Counted from the stretch's first letter, positions 8,746 through 18,424 are shown. The stretch is DNA of 64,000 nt from Lichenicola sp965198655 (GCA_965198655.1 OZ240668.1:1612001-1676000), one strand, 5' to 3'. Notes: generated from the sequence alone by a model not told the origin. Made by a program: numbers and translations.

Positions 8746-9552
8746 TCAGGCGGCGGACAGTGCTGCGATGTAGTTCACGCCGAGATCCCGCGATTCCCGC
8801 CAACGCTCCGGCTGGCCGGGAAGGGTCGGCACCATGCCCGAGATGTCGACAATCCGCAGCCCGGCGCCTGCGGCGTGCCGGGCCAGCTCCGCCGGGGTGA
8901 CGAAGCGGCGCCAATCGTGGGTCCCGACCGGCAACAGCCGGAGCACGTATTCCGCCCCGATCTTCGCGGTGGCCAGCGAACGCCAGGTGCGGTTCAGGGT
9001 GGACAGGACCAGCAGGCCGTTCGGCTGCAGCAGGTCCGCCGCCAGCAGCAGGAACGCGCGCGGGTCGGGAACGTGCTCGATCACCTCCAGGGCGGTGATG
9101 GCGTCGAAGCGTAGTCCCTCGGCACGCAGGGCTTCCGCGCTGCCGACCCGATAGGCGAGGGAACGATCGTCCGTCAGGGGGGCACGGGCCCGGGTTGCAT
9201 GAGTTTGGGCAGCTTGGGTTTGGGCGGCATGAGCTTGGGCGGCCTCGATCGCCGGGGCCGAGGCGTCGACGCCGAGCACGTCGTGGCCGAGCTTGGCGAG
9301 GGCCTCGCTGGCCAGGCCGGCGCCGCAACCGAGATCGAGCAGGCGCAGCGTCCGGGACGGACTGCGGGCCTGGAGCCGGGCCAGGTGGCGCTGCGTCCAT
9401 CGGACACGAAGCGGGTTCATCTGGTGCAGCGGCCGCATCGGGCCGTCCGGATCCCACCAGCTCCCGGCCAGACGGCCGAAGCGGGCGACCTCGTCGGGGG
9501 AGATGGATCCGGGCTCGTCCGCCGGGGAAGAATGCGTTGACTGCGGTCGCAT
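8746..9552 (-). CDS. ubiG: UbiG: ubiquinone biosynthesis O-methyltransferase
   Basis: A 268-residue enzyme. The family start is FGRLAGSWWDPDGPMRPLH, the SAM motif I is LLDLGCGAGLASEALAKLGH, then VLGVDAS, and motif II/III is FDAITALEVIEHVPDP, followed by TLNRT and DWRRFVTPAEL. It performs both O-methylations in ubiquinone synthesis. Between the acidic loop and the next strand there is an Ala/Gln/Thr/His-rich insertion (around residues 102-128) encoded by short tandem DNA repeats near 9196-9245. Divergent from lysC. Confidence 0.94.
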   Translation of the reverse strand: MRPQSTHSSPADEPGSISPDEVARFGRLAGSWWDPDGPMRPLHQMNPLRVRWTQRHLARLQARSPSRTLRLLDLGCGAGLASEALAKLGHDVLGVDASAPAIEAAQAHAAQTQAAQTHATRARAPLTDDRSLAYRVGSAEALRAEGLRFDAITALEVIEHVPDPRAFLLLAADLLQPNGLLVLSTLNRTWRSLATAKIGAEYVLRLLPVGTHDWRRFVTPAELARHAAGAGLRIVDISGMVPTLPGQPERWRESRDLGVNYIAALSAA

Positions 9553-9677
9553 GTTGCTGCCTTTCGACGGGAAAGCTATGTGACCCCGTCGCCGTATCGC
9601 TGCAACGCGGCATGAACCGTGCCGCCCCGGAATCTGCGCCTGGGGCTTGGCAGCGTCGGGGGGGAGTCGACCGCGTC

Positions 9678-10928
9678 ATGGCCCGCATCGTGATGAAGTT
9701 CGGCGGCACCTCGGTGGCCGATCTTGATCGGATCCGTTCGGTGGCAGCGCGGATCAAGCGGCAGGTGGAAACGGGCGACGAGGTGGCGGTGGTGGTGTCG
9801 GCGATGTCCGGGGTCACCAACCAGTTGGTCGGCTACTGCCAGTCGCTGTCGCCGCTGCACGACGCGCGCGAATACGACGCGGTGGTGTCGACCGGCGAGC
9901 AGGTGACCAGCGGCCTGCTGGCGATCGCGCTGCAGGCCGCAGGGGTGGACGCCCGGTCCTGGTGCGGCTGGCAGGTGGCGCTTCGCACCGACGGCGCGCA
10001 CGGCAAGGCGCGAATCGAGGCGATCGAGGGGGCCGCGCTGCTGGCGCGGATGCGGGCGGGACAGGTGCCCGTGGTCGCAGGTTTCCAGGGGATCGGCCCG
10101 GACAACCGGGTGACCACGCTGGGGCGCGGTGGCTCCGACACCTCGGCGGTGGCGCTGGCGGCGGCGCTGAAAGCCGATCGCTGCGACATCTACACGGACG
10201 TGGATGGTGTATACACCACCGATCCGCGGATCGTGCCCCGGGCGCGCCGGCTCGACAAGATCGCCTACGAGGAGATGCTGGAGCTGGCATCGGTGGGGGC
10301 CAAGGTGCTGCAAACGCGCTCGGTCGAGCTGGCGATGAAGGAGCGGGTGCGGGTGCAGGTGCTGTCCAGCTTCGTGGACGGCCCGGTCCCGTTCGAGGGG
10401 GCGGACAACCTGCTCCCGGGTACGATGGTGGTGGACGAGGACGAGATCGTGGAGAAGGAAATTGTCGCCGGCATCGCCTACTCGCGGGACGACGCGAAGG
10501 TCACGGTGCGCAAGGTTCCCGATCGGCCAGGGGTGGCGGCCGCCGTGTTCGGACCGCTGGCGGAGGCGCACGTGAACGTCGACATGATCGTGCAGAGCAC
10601 CGGTACCGACGGCACCACCGACATGACCTTCACCGTCGGCAAGACCGACCTGCCGCGTGCGGTCGAGGTGCTGCGGGCGGCGCATTGCGACATCCAGTAC
10701 GGCGAGATGCTGACCGACCCGGACGTGGCGAAGATCAGCGTGGTGGGGGTGGGCATGCGCAGCCATGCCGGGATCGCCAGCACCATGTTCCGCACCCTGT
10801 CGGAGCGGTCGATCAACATACAGGTGATCTCGACCAGCGAGATCAAGGTGAGCGTGCTGATCGGCTCCGACTACACCGAGCTCGCGGTCAGGGCGCTGCA
10901 CACCGCCTATGGCCTGGACGTCGGCTGA
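9678..10928 (+). CDS. lysC: Aspartate kinase (lysC type, with ACT domains)
   Basis: A 416-residue enzyme with the kinase motif MKFGGTSVAD at residues 5-14, VSAMSGVTNQL, GRGGSDTSAVALAAALKADR, and YTDVDGVYTTDPR. The C-terminal third holds two ACT domains for feedback control (DRPGVAAAVFGPLAEAHVNV and VGMRSHAGIASTMFRTLSER). It phosphorylates aspartate at the start of Lys, Thr and Met synthesis. I chose ATG 9678 because the family begins M-x-R-I-V-x-K-F-G-G; the longer open frame upstream overlaps antisense ubiG sequence. Confidence 0.96.
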   Translation: MARIVMKFGGTSVADLDRIRSVAARIKRQVETGDEVAVVVSAMSGVTNQLVGYCQSLSPLHDAREYDAVVSTGEQVTSGLLAIALQAAGVDARSWCGWQVALRTDGAHGKARIEAIEGAALLARMRAGQVPVVAGFQGIGPDNRVTTLGRGGSDTSAVALAAALKADRCDIYTDVDGVYTTDPRIVPRARRLDKIAYEEMLELASVGAKVLQTRSVELAMKERVRVQVLSSFVDGPVPFEGADNLLPGTMVVDEDEIVEKEIVAGIAYSRDDAKVTVRKVPDRPGVAAAVFGPLAEAHVNVDMIVQSTGTDGTTDMTFTVGKTDLPRAVEVLRAAHCDIQYGEMLTDPDVAKISVVGVGMRSHAGIASTMFRTLSERSINIQVISTSEIKVSVLIGSDYTELAVRALHTAYGLDVG

Positions 10929-10952
10929 GGCGATGGAAGGCGGACGGGCGCA

Positions 10953-12020
10953 ATGATGGACGGACAGGCGATGGGCGTGGCGGAGTCGCCGGCCTGGTTG
11001 GCGGCGCGGCGGCGGCTGGACCGGCTGTGGGAGAAGGGGACGGCATTCCTCGGCAGCGAGCTCGCCATCCTCGGCGGGGCGATGAGCTGGGTCAGCGAGC
11101 GCCACCTGGTCTCGGCCATCTCCAACAACGGCGGGTTCGGGGTGATCGCCTGCGGGGCGATGGGGCCGGAGCTGCTGGAGCGCGAGATCGCGGCCACGCA
11201 GGCGCTGACCGGGCGGCCGTTCGGCGTCAACCTGATCACCATGCACCCGAAGCTCGACGACCTGATCCGGATCTGCGTCGCGGCCGGGGTCGGGCACGTG
11301 GTGCTGGCCGGCGGGGTGCCCTCGGCGGGAGCGATGCGCGCGATCAAGGACGGTGGCGCCAAGGTGATCGGCTTCGCCCCGGCGCTGGTGATGGGCCGCC
11401 GGCTGGTGAAGCTGGGGGCGGACGCGCTGGTGATCGAGGGCTCCGAGGCGGGCGGGCATATCGGCCCGGTATCGCTGACGGTGCTGGCGCAGGAGGTGCT
11501 GCCTTATATCCGCGAGGTGCCGGTGTTCGTGGCCGGCGGCCTGGGGCGGGGCGAGGCGATCCTGGGGCTGCTGGAGATGGGAGCCGCGGGCGCGCAGCTC
11601 GGCACCCGCTTCGCCGCCTCGACCGAGAGCGTGGCGCACGAGCGCTTCAAGCAGGCGTTCGTGCGCGCCAACGCGCGCGACGCGCTGCCCTCGGTGCAGT
11701 TGGACGAGCGGTTCCCGGTGATCCCGGTGCGCGGCCTGGTCAACGACGGCACGCGGCGTTTCCTGGTGCACCAGGCGGAAACGCTGCACCGGTTCCAGGC
11801 GGGCGAGCTGACCCGGGAAGCGGCGCAACTGGACATCGAGCACTTCTGGGCCGGCTCGCTGCGCCGCGCCGTGGTTGACGGCGACGTCGAGGGCGGCTCG
11901 GTGATGGCCGGGCAGTCGGTCGGCATGGTGAGCGCGATCCAGCCGGTGCGGGAGATCCTGGCCGAGCTGGTCGACCAGGCGGTGCAGGCGCTGCTGGTGC
12001 GCGATGCGCAGGTCGGCTGA
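10953..12020 (+). CDS. Nitronate monooxygenase / 2-nitropropane dioxygenase family protein
   Basis: A 355-residue FMN-dependent TIM-barrel protein. Family features: ILGGAMSWVSERHLVSAISN near the start, FGVNLITMHP, HVVLAGGVPSAGAMRAIKDG, and the FMN-phosphate region VIEGSEAGGHIGPVS plus FVAGGLGRGEAILGLLEMGA. The family includes nitronate monooxygenases and FabK-like enoyl-ACP reductases, so the substrate is not certain. It follows lysC by 24 bases on the same strand, which suggests cotranscription but not necessarily a common pathway. Confidence 0.88.
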   Translation: MMDGQAMGVAESPAWLAARRRLDRLWEKGTAFLGSELAILGGAMSWVSERHLVSAISNNGGFGVIACGAMGPELLEREIAATQALTGRPFGVNLITMHPKLDDLIRICVAAGVGHVVLAGGVPSAGAMRAIKDGGAKVIGFAPALVMGRRLVKLGADALVIEGSEAGGHIGPVSLTVLAQEVLPYIREVPVFVAGGLGRGEAILGLLEMGAAGAQLGTRFAASTESVAHERFKQAFVRANARDALPSVQLDERFPVIPVRGLVNDGTRRFLVHQAETLHRFQAGELTREAAQLDIEHFWAGSLRRAVVDGDVEGGSVMAGQSVGMVSAIQPVREILAELVDQAVQALLVRDAQVG

Positions 12021-12080
12021 TGCGGTCGCCGGTCCCGGGATGGCGGTGCGTATGGTCACCGTTCCGTCGGTAGGGGCGTC

Positions 12081-13265
12081 ATGAGCACGGGCGAGCAGTC
12101 GGGCCAGGTCCAGGGGGCCGACACCAGCAGGCTGCCGGTCGGGCAGGCGCTGCGGGCGCAGCGCGAGCAGCTCGGCTGGTCGCTGCCCGACGTCGCGGCC
12201 TGGCTGCGCATCAGGCTGCCCTATCTCGAGGCGCTGGAGAACGGGCAGGTGGCCAAGCTGCCCGGGAGCGCCTACGCCCTGGGCTTCCTGCGCGTTTATT
12301 CCGGCGCGCTGGGTCTGGATCCGGACGACATGTCGCGTCGCTTCCGCGGCGAGACCAAGGACGTGAACCGCAAGCCGGAGCTGTCGTTTCCGGCGCCGGT
12401 GCCGGAGCGCGGCGTGCCGGCGGGCGCGATCGTGCTGCTGGGCGTGCTGGTGGTGGCGGGTGCCTATGTCGGCTGGTACGAGGTCACCGGACACGAACAC
12501 CGACAGGTCCATGCGGTGCCGCCGGTGCCGCCGGCGCTGCTGCCCTACGCGGGCGGCTCGACCAGCCCGTCGCCCCAGGTGGCGACGGTGATGCCGGGAT
12601 CGGGACAGGTCCCGTCCCCGACGCCCGCGGCACCCGCCGCCCTGCCGCATCCGGCATCGGAGTCGGCCGCGCCGCCGGCAGGGCCCTCGGCTCCGGCCAC
12701 GGCCGGGACGGTGGCGCCTCCCGCAGCGCCCGCCGCCGCATCGTCCGCGTCACCCGGTCCGGCGGCATCGGCTCCTGCAACGGCCGACACGGTGTCGGCG
12801 TCCGTCGCACCCGCACCCGTGGCGCCGGCAACGCTTCCCGGGCAGGTCACGCTGCGGGCGGTGGCGGCCAGTTGGGTGCAGGTGCGTCAGGCCGGAGGCA
12901 AGGTGATCTACGACCACGTGCTGCAGCCGGGGGACACCTGGACCGTGCCGGCGGATGCCGGTGCGGTGACGCTGACCACAGGCAATGCCGGCGGCCTCAC
13001 CTTGGCCGCGGACGGGATCGTCACCCCGCCGCTGGGACGGATCGGCGAAGTCAGGCGGGCGATGCCGCTGAGCGCGCAGGCGGTCCACGACGGCTCCATC
13101 GTGGCTGCGCCGGCACCGGCACCGGCACCGGCGCCGGCTGCGCCGACGCATCCGTCCAGGCCGACCCATGCGGCAGCGACCAGGTCTTCCACGCCACCGG
13201 CGAACCCGGACGTTTCGGCGGACGACCTGAACGCCCGGCAACTGAGAAGCGTGACGCCACATTAG
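12081..13265 (+). CDS. rodZ: RodZ-like cytoskeletal/transcription-type membrane protein
   Basis: A 394-residue protein. It has an N-terminal helix-turn-helix of the Cro/RodZ type (VGQALRAQREQLGWSLPDVA, then LRIRLPYLEALENG), one transmembrane segment (GAIVLLGVLVVAGAYVGWY, about residues 112-130), a long Pro/Ala-rich periplasmic linker, and a C-terminal DUF4115 domain (SWVQVRQAGGKVIYDHVLQ, GNAGGLTLAADG). RodZ links MreB filaments to the elongasome. The chain ends in an Ala-Pro repeat and a Pro-rich tail. Its position before ispG is conserved in many proteobacteria. Confidence 0.88.
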   Translation: MSTGEQSGQVQGADTSRLPVGQALRAQREQLGWSLPDVAAWLRIRLPYLEALENGQVAKLPGSAYALGFLRVYSGALGLDPDDMSRRFRGETKDVNRKPELSFPAPVPERGVPAGAIVLLGVLVVAGAYVGWYEVTGHEHRQVHAVPPVPPALLPYAGGSTSPSPQVATVMPGSGQVPSPTPAAPAALPHPASESAAPPAGPSAPATAGTVAPPAAPAAASSASPGPAASAPATADTVSASVAPAPVAPATLPGQVTLRAVAASWVQVRQAGGKVIYDHVLQPGDTWTVPADAGAVTLTTGNAGGLTLAADGIVTPPLGRIGEVRRAMPLSAQAVHDGSIVAAPAPAPAPAPAAPTHPSRPTHAAATRSSTPPANPDVSADDLNARQLRSVTPH

Positions 13266-13474
13266 GATGGCCCACCGGCGGCTGCCCGTCGACGTCGGCG
13301 CAGCGCGGCGACGGTGTCGCCGTGCCGCAGCGCGCTTGCGGACCTGTTCAACCGGGCCGGTTCCTGGCAGGAAGCGCACAGGTGACGCCGCGGTAGCGCC
13401 TCCCGAGCCGTGATGCGGCGGCGCGGACCGTTATCGCGCGGCGAAGGTAAGCGCGCATCAGGGAGCAGATCGCG

Positions 13475-14638
13475 ATGAGCTACCGCCCGTATCAGCAGAT
13501 CGAACGCCGCAAGTCCCGCCAGATCAGCGTCGGGCGGGTGAAGGTTGGCGGCGACGCGCCGATCAGCGTGCAGACCATGACCAACACGCTGACCAGCGAC
13601 GCCCAGGCCACGATCGCCCAGATCCGGCTGTCGGAGATCGCCGGCGTGGACATCGTGCGGGTGTCCTGTCCTGACGAGGAGAGCACCGCGGCACTCGCGG
13701 AGATCGTGCGCGAGGTCAACGTGCCGATCGTGGCCGACATCCACTTCCACTACAAGCGCGCGATCGAGGCCGCCCGGGCGGGTGCGGCCTGCCTGCGCAT
13801 CAACCCCGGCAACATCGGCTCGCCCGAGCGGGTGCGTGAGGTGGTGAACGCGGCGCGCGAGCATGGCTGCTCGATCCGCATCGGCGTGAACGCCGGCTCG
13901 CTGGAGCGGCACCTGCTGGAGAAGTACGGTGAGCCGAACCCCGACGCGCTGGTCGAGAGCGCGCTGGAGCACGCCAGGATCCTGCAGGACCACGACTTCC
14001 ACGAGTTCAAGATCAGCGTGAAGGCGTCCGACGTGTTCCTGGCGGTCGCCGCCTACCAGCAACTGGCGGAGGCCTGCGACCACCCGCTGCACATCGGCAT
14101 CACCGAGGCGGGGGGAAAGCGCGCCGGCACGGTGAAGAGCGCGATCGGGCTGGGCAGCCTGCTTTGGGCCGGGATCGGCGACACCATGCGGGTGTCGCTG
14201 TCGGCGGAGCCGGAGGAGGAGGTACATGTCGGCTGGGACATCCTGAAGTCGATGGGTATCCGCCATCGCGGGGTGAAGATCATCTCCTGCCCGTCCTGCG
14301 CGCGTCAGGGGTTCGACGTGATCCGGACGGTGGCGACGCTGGAAGAGCGGCTGGCGCATATCGAGACGCCGCTGACGCTCTCGATCATCGGCTGCGTGGT
14401 GAACGGGCCGGGCGAGGCGCTGATGACCGATATCGGCGTTACCGGCGGCGGGTCGGGGCGGCACATGGTGTATGCGGCTGGCAAGCAGGACCACACCATG
14501 CCGGCGGAGGCCATGGTCGAGCACATCGTCGAGCTGGTGACGGCGAAGGCCGGGGTGATCCAGGCCGAGATCGACGTGCGCCGGGCGCAGGAGGCGGCGG
14601 ACGCGTCGCGCGTGCTGTCGTCGCAGGCCGCGGAATAG
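13475..14638 (+). CDS. ispG: IspG: 4-hydroxy-3-methylbut-2-enyl-diphosphate synthase (MEP pathway)
   Basis: A 387-residue [4Fe-4S] enzyme. It starts YRPYQQIERRKSRQISVG; typical segments are SVQTMTNT, IVRVSCPDEESTAALAEI, INPGNIG, and the C-terminal cluster motifs SCPSCARQGF and IGCVVNGPGEALMTDIG. It converts MEcPP to HMBPP in isoprenoid synthesis. The length (shorter than the plant type) is usual for bacteria. It lies 209 bases after rodZ and 18 bases before hisS. Confidence 0.96.
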   Translation: MSYRPYQQIERRKSRQISVGRVKVGGDAPISVQTMTNTLTSDAQATIAQIRLSEIAGVDIVRVSCPDEESTAALAEIVREVNVPIVADIHFHYKRAIEAARAGAACLRINPGNIGSPERVREVVNAAREHGCSIRIGVNAGSLERHLLEKYGEPNPDALVESALEHARILQDHDFHEFKISVKASDVFLAVAAYQQLAEACDHPLHIGITEAGGKRAGTVKSAIGLGSLLWAGIGDTMRVSLSAEPEEEVHVGWDILKSMGIRHRGVKIISCPSCARQGFDVIRTVATLEERLAHIETPLTLSIIGCVVNGPGEALMTDIGVTGGGSGRHMVYAAGKQDHTMPAEAMVEHIVELVTAKAGVIQAEIDVRRAQEAADASRVLSSQAAE

Positions 14639-14656
14639 GACCAGGACCGGCTCGTC

Positions 14657-15916
14657 GTGGATGCCCTGCAGCCGATACGCGGCACGCACGACCTCATCGG
14701 CGAGGAAGAGCGCCGCTTCGCCCACGTGGTCGGAACCGCACGACGCGTCGCCGGGCTGTACGGGTTCGACGAGTGGAGCACGCCCATCTTCGAGGACACG
14801 CGCGTGTTCCAGCGCAGCCTGGGCGAAACTTCCGACGTGGTGTCGAAGGAGATGTACAGCTTCACCGACCGCGGCGGTGACCTCGTCACGCTGCGGCCGG
14901 AGGGCACCGCCGGGGTGTGCCGGGCCCTGGTCAGCAACGGCCTGACCCAGTCGCTGCCGCAGAAGGTGTTCTATGCCGGGCCGATGTTCCGCTACGAGCG
15001 GCCGCAGAAGGGACGCTACCGGCAGTTCCACCAGATCGGTGCCGAGCTGATCGGGCCGGGCGAGGCGCTGGCGGATGCCGAGATCATCGCGCTGGGGCGC
15101 GACATCCTGGCGGCGCTTGGCCTAGCCGGGCGGACCGTGCTGGAGTTGAACACGCTAGGCGACGTGGAAAGCCGGCAGGCCTGGCGGACCGCCCTGGTCG
15201 GCTACTTCGCCGAGGTGCGTGACCAACTGTCGGAGGACAGCCAGGCGCGGCTCGAGCGCAACCCGCTGCGCATCCTCGACAGCAAGTCTGAGGCAGACCA
15301 GGCGCTGGTGGCGGAGGCGCCGAGCATCGCCGCCCATCTCACGCCGAGCGCGCGTGCCTTCTGGGACGATCTGCGCGCGGCGCTGGACGGGTTCGGCGTC
15401 CAGTTCCGGGAGAACCCGCGGATCGTGCGCGGGCTCGACTACTACAGCCATACCGCGTTCGAGTTCGTGACCGAGGAGCTGGGGGCGCAGGGCACGGTGC
15501 TGGCGGGCGGGCGCTATGACGGGCTGGTGGCCGACATGGGCGGGCCGCCGACGCCAGCGGTCGGCTGGGCGGCCGGGATCGAGCGGTTGTCCATGCTGCT
15601 GGAGGCGTCGCCGCCGGCGCCGGTCGCGGTGGCGGTGGTACCGGTCGGCGAGGCCCCGGTGCCGGCGGCGCTGGCGGTGCTGCGAACCCTGCGCGGTGCC
15701 GGGATACGCGCCGAGATGGCCTATCGCGGCAACCTCAAGCGCCGGATGGAGCGGGCCAACCGGATCGGCGCCGGCTACGCGGTCATCCTCGGCGAGGCGG
15801 AGGTGGCGCGCGGCGTGGCGCAACTGAAGCATCTCGGCCAGGGCAGCCAGGAGGAGGTGGCGCTCGACGGCCTGGCCGCGCGGCTGGCTTCCCGCCTGGC
15901 CCAGCCGCCCGCCTGA
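14657..15916 (+). CDS. hisS: Histidyl-tRNA synthetase
   Basis: A 419-residue class II synthetase. Motif 1 is in GFDEWSTPIFEDTRVFQRSL, motif 2 in FYAGPMFRYERPQKGRYRQF (HQIGAELIG follows), and the His-binding regions are IVRGLDYYSHTAFEFV and AGGRYDGLVADMGGP. It has the C-terminal anticodon-binding domain (AEMAYRGNLKRRMERANRIG). The start is a GTG at 14657. Its TGA stop overlaps the prfA ATG (TGATG), so the two are translationally coupled. Confidence 0.96.
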   Translation: MDALQPIRGTHDLIGEEERRFAHVVGTARRVAGLYGFDEWSTPIFEDTRVFQRSLGETSDVVSKEMYSFTDRGGDLVTLRPEGTAGVCRALVSNGLTQSLPQKVFYAGPMFRYERPQKGRYRQFHQIGAELIGPGEALADAEIIALGRDILAALGLAGRTVLELNTLGDVESRQAWRTALVGYFAEVRDQLSEDSQARLERNPLRILDSKSEADQALVAEAPSIAAHLTPSARAFWDDLRAALDGFGVQFRENPRIVRGLDYYSHTAFEFVTEELGAQGTVLAGGRYDGLVADMGGPPTPAVGWAAGIERLSMLLEASPPAPVAVAVVPVGEAPVPAALAVLRTLRGAGIRAEMAYRGNLKRRMERANRIGAGYAVILGEAEVARGVAQLKHLGQGSQEEVALDGLAARLASRLAQPPA

Positions 15917-16971
15917 TGCGGTTCGAGGACAGGCTCGACCGGATCGTCGGGCGCTCCGACGAGCTGCAGGCCCTGCTGTCGGGCGGCCTGGGGGGAGACG
16001 CGTTCAACAAGGCGTCGCGCGAGTTCTCCGAGCTGGGCCCGCTGGTGGAGCGGGTCGCGGCGCTGCGCCAGGCCGAGCGCGAGATGCGCGACGCCGAGGC
16101 GCTGCTGGGCGATCCGGACGTGCGCGAGCTGGCGCAGGCAGAGCTCGACCGGCTGGGCGCGCAGCTTCCCGCCCTGCGCCACGAGATCAGGCTGGCGTTG
16201 CTGCCGAAGGACGAGGCGGACGAGCGCAGCGCGATCCTGGAGATACGGCCCGCCGCCGGCGGCGACGAGGCCGGGCTGTTCGCCGCCGAGCTGTTCGGGG
16301 CGTATCGCCGCTACGCCGAGCTGCACGGGTGGCGTTTCGAGCTGCTGGAATACGACGAGAGCGAGCTCGGTGGGCTTCGCGGCGCGATCGCCAACGTCAA
16401 CGGACGGGGGGTGTTCGCGCGTCTGAAATACGAGTCCGGGGTGCACCGGGTGCAGCGCGTGCCGGCGACGGAGTCGCAAGGGAGGATACACACCTCGACG
16501 GTGACGGTGGCGGTGCTGCCGGAAGCGGAGGAGGTGGACGTGACGGTGAACGAGAGCGACCTGCGCATCGACGTCTACCGCGCCTCTGGTGCTGGCGGGC
16601 AGCACGTCAACAAGACCGAAAGTGCCGTACGCATTACCCACCTGCCGAGCGGGATCGTGGTGGCGATGCAGGAAGAGCGCAGCCAGCACAAGAACCGGGC
16701 CAAGGCGATGAAGATCCTGCGCGCCAAGCTTTATGAGGGGCAGCGCGAGCAGGCGCACTCCATCCGCGCCGCCGATCGCAAGGCGCAGGTCGGCACCGGC
16801 GACCGCAGCGAGCGGATACGCACCTACAACTTCCCGCAAGGAAGGGTGTCGGATCACCGGATCAACCTGACGCTCTACAAGATCGACCGGGTGATGGCGG
16901 GCGAGTTCGACGAGTTCGTCGACGCGCTGACGGCGGACGAGCAGGCGGCGCTGCTGGCGCAGGAGGAGTAG
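15916..16971 (+). CDS. prfA: Peptide chain release factor 1
   Basis: A 351-residue release factor. The GGQ catalytic motif is in ASGAGGQHVNKTESAVRITH, the hydrolysis domain continues with QEERSQHKNRAKAMKILRAK, and the C-terminal part has SERIRTYNFPQGRVSDHRIN. It ends translation at UAA and UAG. The adjacent prmC encodes the methyltransferase that modifies the Gln of GGQ, although a small gene on the other strand lies between them. Confidence 0.96.
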   Translation: MRFEDRLDRIVGRSDELQALLSGGLGGDAFNKASREFSELGPLVERVAALRQAEREMRDAEALLGDPDVRELAQAELDRLGAQLPALRHEIRLALLPKDEADERSAILEIRPAAGGDEAGLFAAELFGAYRRYAELHGWRFELLEYDESELGGLRGAIANVNGRGVFARLKYESGVHRVQRVPATESQGRIHTSTVTVAVLPEAEEVDVTVNESDLRIDVYRASGAGGQHVNKTESAVRITHLPSGIVVAMQEERSQHKNRAKAMKILRAKLYEGQREQAHSIRAADRKAQVGTGDRSERIRTYNFPQGRVSDHRINLTLYKIDRVMAGEFDEFVDALTADEQAALLAQEE

Positions 16972-16989
16972 GGTCTGGCCCCTCTGGGG

Positions 16990-17448
16990 TCAGGACACCG
17001 GCGTCTGGCAGAACGGCGAGCGGCCGTAGCGCGTCTGCACGGCCGCCGGGTCGGTCGGATCGGCGAGGTAGAACTGGGTGAAGTCGCGTGCGCCGAGGGC
17101 CAGGAAGGTGCGGCCGGCCGGGTCGGTCAGCACGCCTTGGCCGCTGACCTGGTGCACCTCGCGGTTGCCGTCGCGGTTGCGGAAGGCGATCTCCCCGCAC
17201 AGGGCGTAGTCGTGCGCCCGGGCCGGCTTGCTGCCGTCGGGCACGGAGACCGGGATACGCGCCTGGGTGACGGCCTGGTCCAGGTGGACGGTGGCGACCA
17301 GGGTGCCGTCGACGTAGAGGCGCGTGGTCTCGCTCAGCTCCTCGGACGCCTTCTGGTCCAGCACCACGAAGTCCGCCGCGCGGCCGGCGGAGGCGGGGAC
17401 GAGAAGACCGCAGACGAGGAACGCCGTCAGGGCGCGCCGCAGGCTCAT
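16990..17448 (-). CDS. Exported hypothetical protein
   Basis: About 152 residues with a signal peptide (RRALTAFLVCGLLVPASAGRA) and no family that I recognise. The mature part has LDQKASEELSETTRLYVDG, an immunoglobulin-like or beta-rich pattern (TVHLDQAVTQARIPVSVPDG), and Cys residues near CGEI and FCQT that could form a disulfide. It sits on the opposite strand between prfA and prmC. A start at a Met nine codons upstream is also possible. Confidence 0.65.
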   Translation of the reverse strand: MSLRRALTAFLVCGLLVPASAGRAADFVVLDQKASEELSETTRLYVDGTLVATVHLDQAVTQARIPVSVPDGSKPARAHDYALCGEIAFRNRDGNREVHQVSGQGVLTDPAGRTFLALGARDFTQFYLADPTDPAAVQTRYGRSPFCQTPVS

Positions 17449-17530
17449 GTCGAAGGGGAACGGATCATGCGGCATTCCTTCCGGCGCGTGGGCCGCGCGG
17501 GCTGTGCGCGATCGGTCGAGGGAGATCAGC

Positions 17531-18424
17531 ATGACGCGGGTGCGGGTGGGGGAGTTGCTGAGGCGGGCCGAGGCGCGGTTGACGCAGGCCGGGGTCGCGG
17601 AAGCGAGGCGGGACGCGCTGCGCCTGCTGGCGCACGCGCTGGGCGTGGACCGGCTGGGGCTGGTGGCGCTGGGACGGGACGCGCCGGTCGAGGCGGACGG
17701 GTTCGAGCACCTGCTGGACCGGCGGGTGCGGCGCGAGCCGCTGTCGTTCATCGTCGGGCGGCAGGGATTCTGGACCCTGGAGCTGGCGGTCTCGCCGGAC
17801 ACCCTGATCCCGCGCGCCGACAGCGAAACCCTGGTCGAGGCGCTGCTGGACGCGCGGCCGGACCGCCGGTCGGTGACGCGGCTGCTGGATCTCGGCACCG
17901 GCACGGGATGCCTGCTGCTCGCCGCCTTGTCGGAATATCCGGATGCCTGGGGCGTCGGGGTGGATCGCTCCGAGCCGGCCTGCCGGCTGGCGCGGTCGAA
18001 CGCCGCGGCGAACGGCCTCGCGGCCCGGAGCGGCTTCGTTTGCGGCGACTGGAGCACCCCGGTTCGCGGGGGCTTCGACGTGATCCTGAGCAACCCGCCC
18101 TACATCCCGACCGTGGACCTGCCCGGGCTGATGCCGGAGGTGGCGGGCCATGAGCCGGCCAGCGCCCTCGATGGCGGAGTCGATGGCCTCCGGGCCTACC
18201 GGACGCTGTTGCCCGCGGCCGCGTCCCTGCTCGTGCCCGGCGGGTTGTGCGTGCTGGAGGTGGGGGCCGGCCAGGCGGGGGACGTCGTCGGGCTCGGAAC
18301 AACCGCCGGGCTGGTGCCGGCGGGGACACGCGCCGACCTCGGCGGGATCACCCGGGCGGTGCTGCTGGGTGCCGGATCCGGAACGGCACAGAAAACGTTT
18401 GGCACGGACGCCGTCCGAAGCTAG
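17531..18424 (+). CDS. prmC: PrmC: release factor glutamine methyltransferase
   Basis: A 297-residue enzyme. It has an N-terminal helical domain (LLRRAEARLTQAGVAEARRD), the PrmC signature PLSFIVGRQGFW, the SAM motif LLDLGTGTGCLLLAAL, and the catalytic NPPY at residues 188-191 (ILSNPPYIPTVDL). It methylates the GGQ glutamine of RF1 and RF2. I chose ATG 17531, which has a GGGAG-like site upstream; a longer in-frame extension runs into antisense sequence of the neighbouring gene. Confidence 0.94.
   Translation: MTRVRVGELLRRAEARLTQAGVAEARRDALRLLAHALGVDRLGLVALGRDAPVEADGFEHLLDRRVRREPLSFIVGRQGFWTLELAVSPDTLIPRADSETLVEALLDARPDRRSVTRLLDLGTGTGCLLLAALSEYPDAWGVGVDRSEPACRLARSNAAANGLAARSGFVCGDWSTPVRGGFDVILSNPPYIPTVDLPGLMPEVAGHEPASALDGGVDGLRAYRTLLPAAASLLVPGGLCVLEVGAGQAGDVVGLGTTAGLVPAGTRADLGGITRAVLLGAGSGTAQKTFGTDAVRS

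Noticed and set aside
9576..12650. A 1024-residue minus-strand frame across lysC and the nitronate monooxygenase gene
   Set aside because: It is antisense to two well supported genes and of low complexity.
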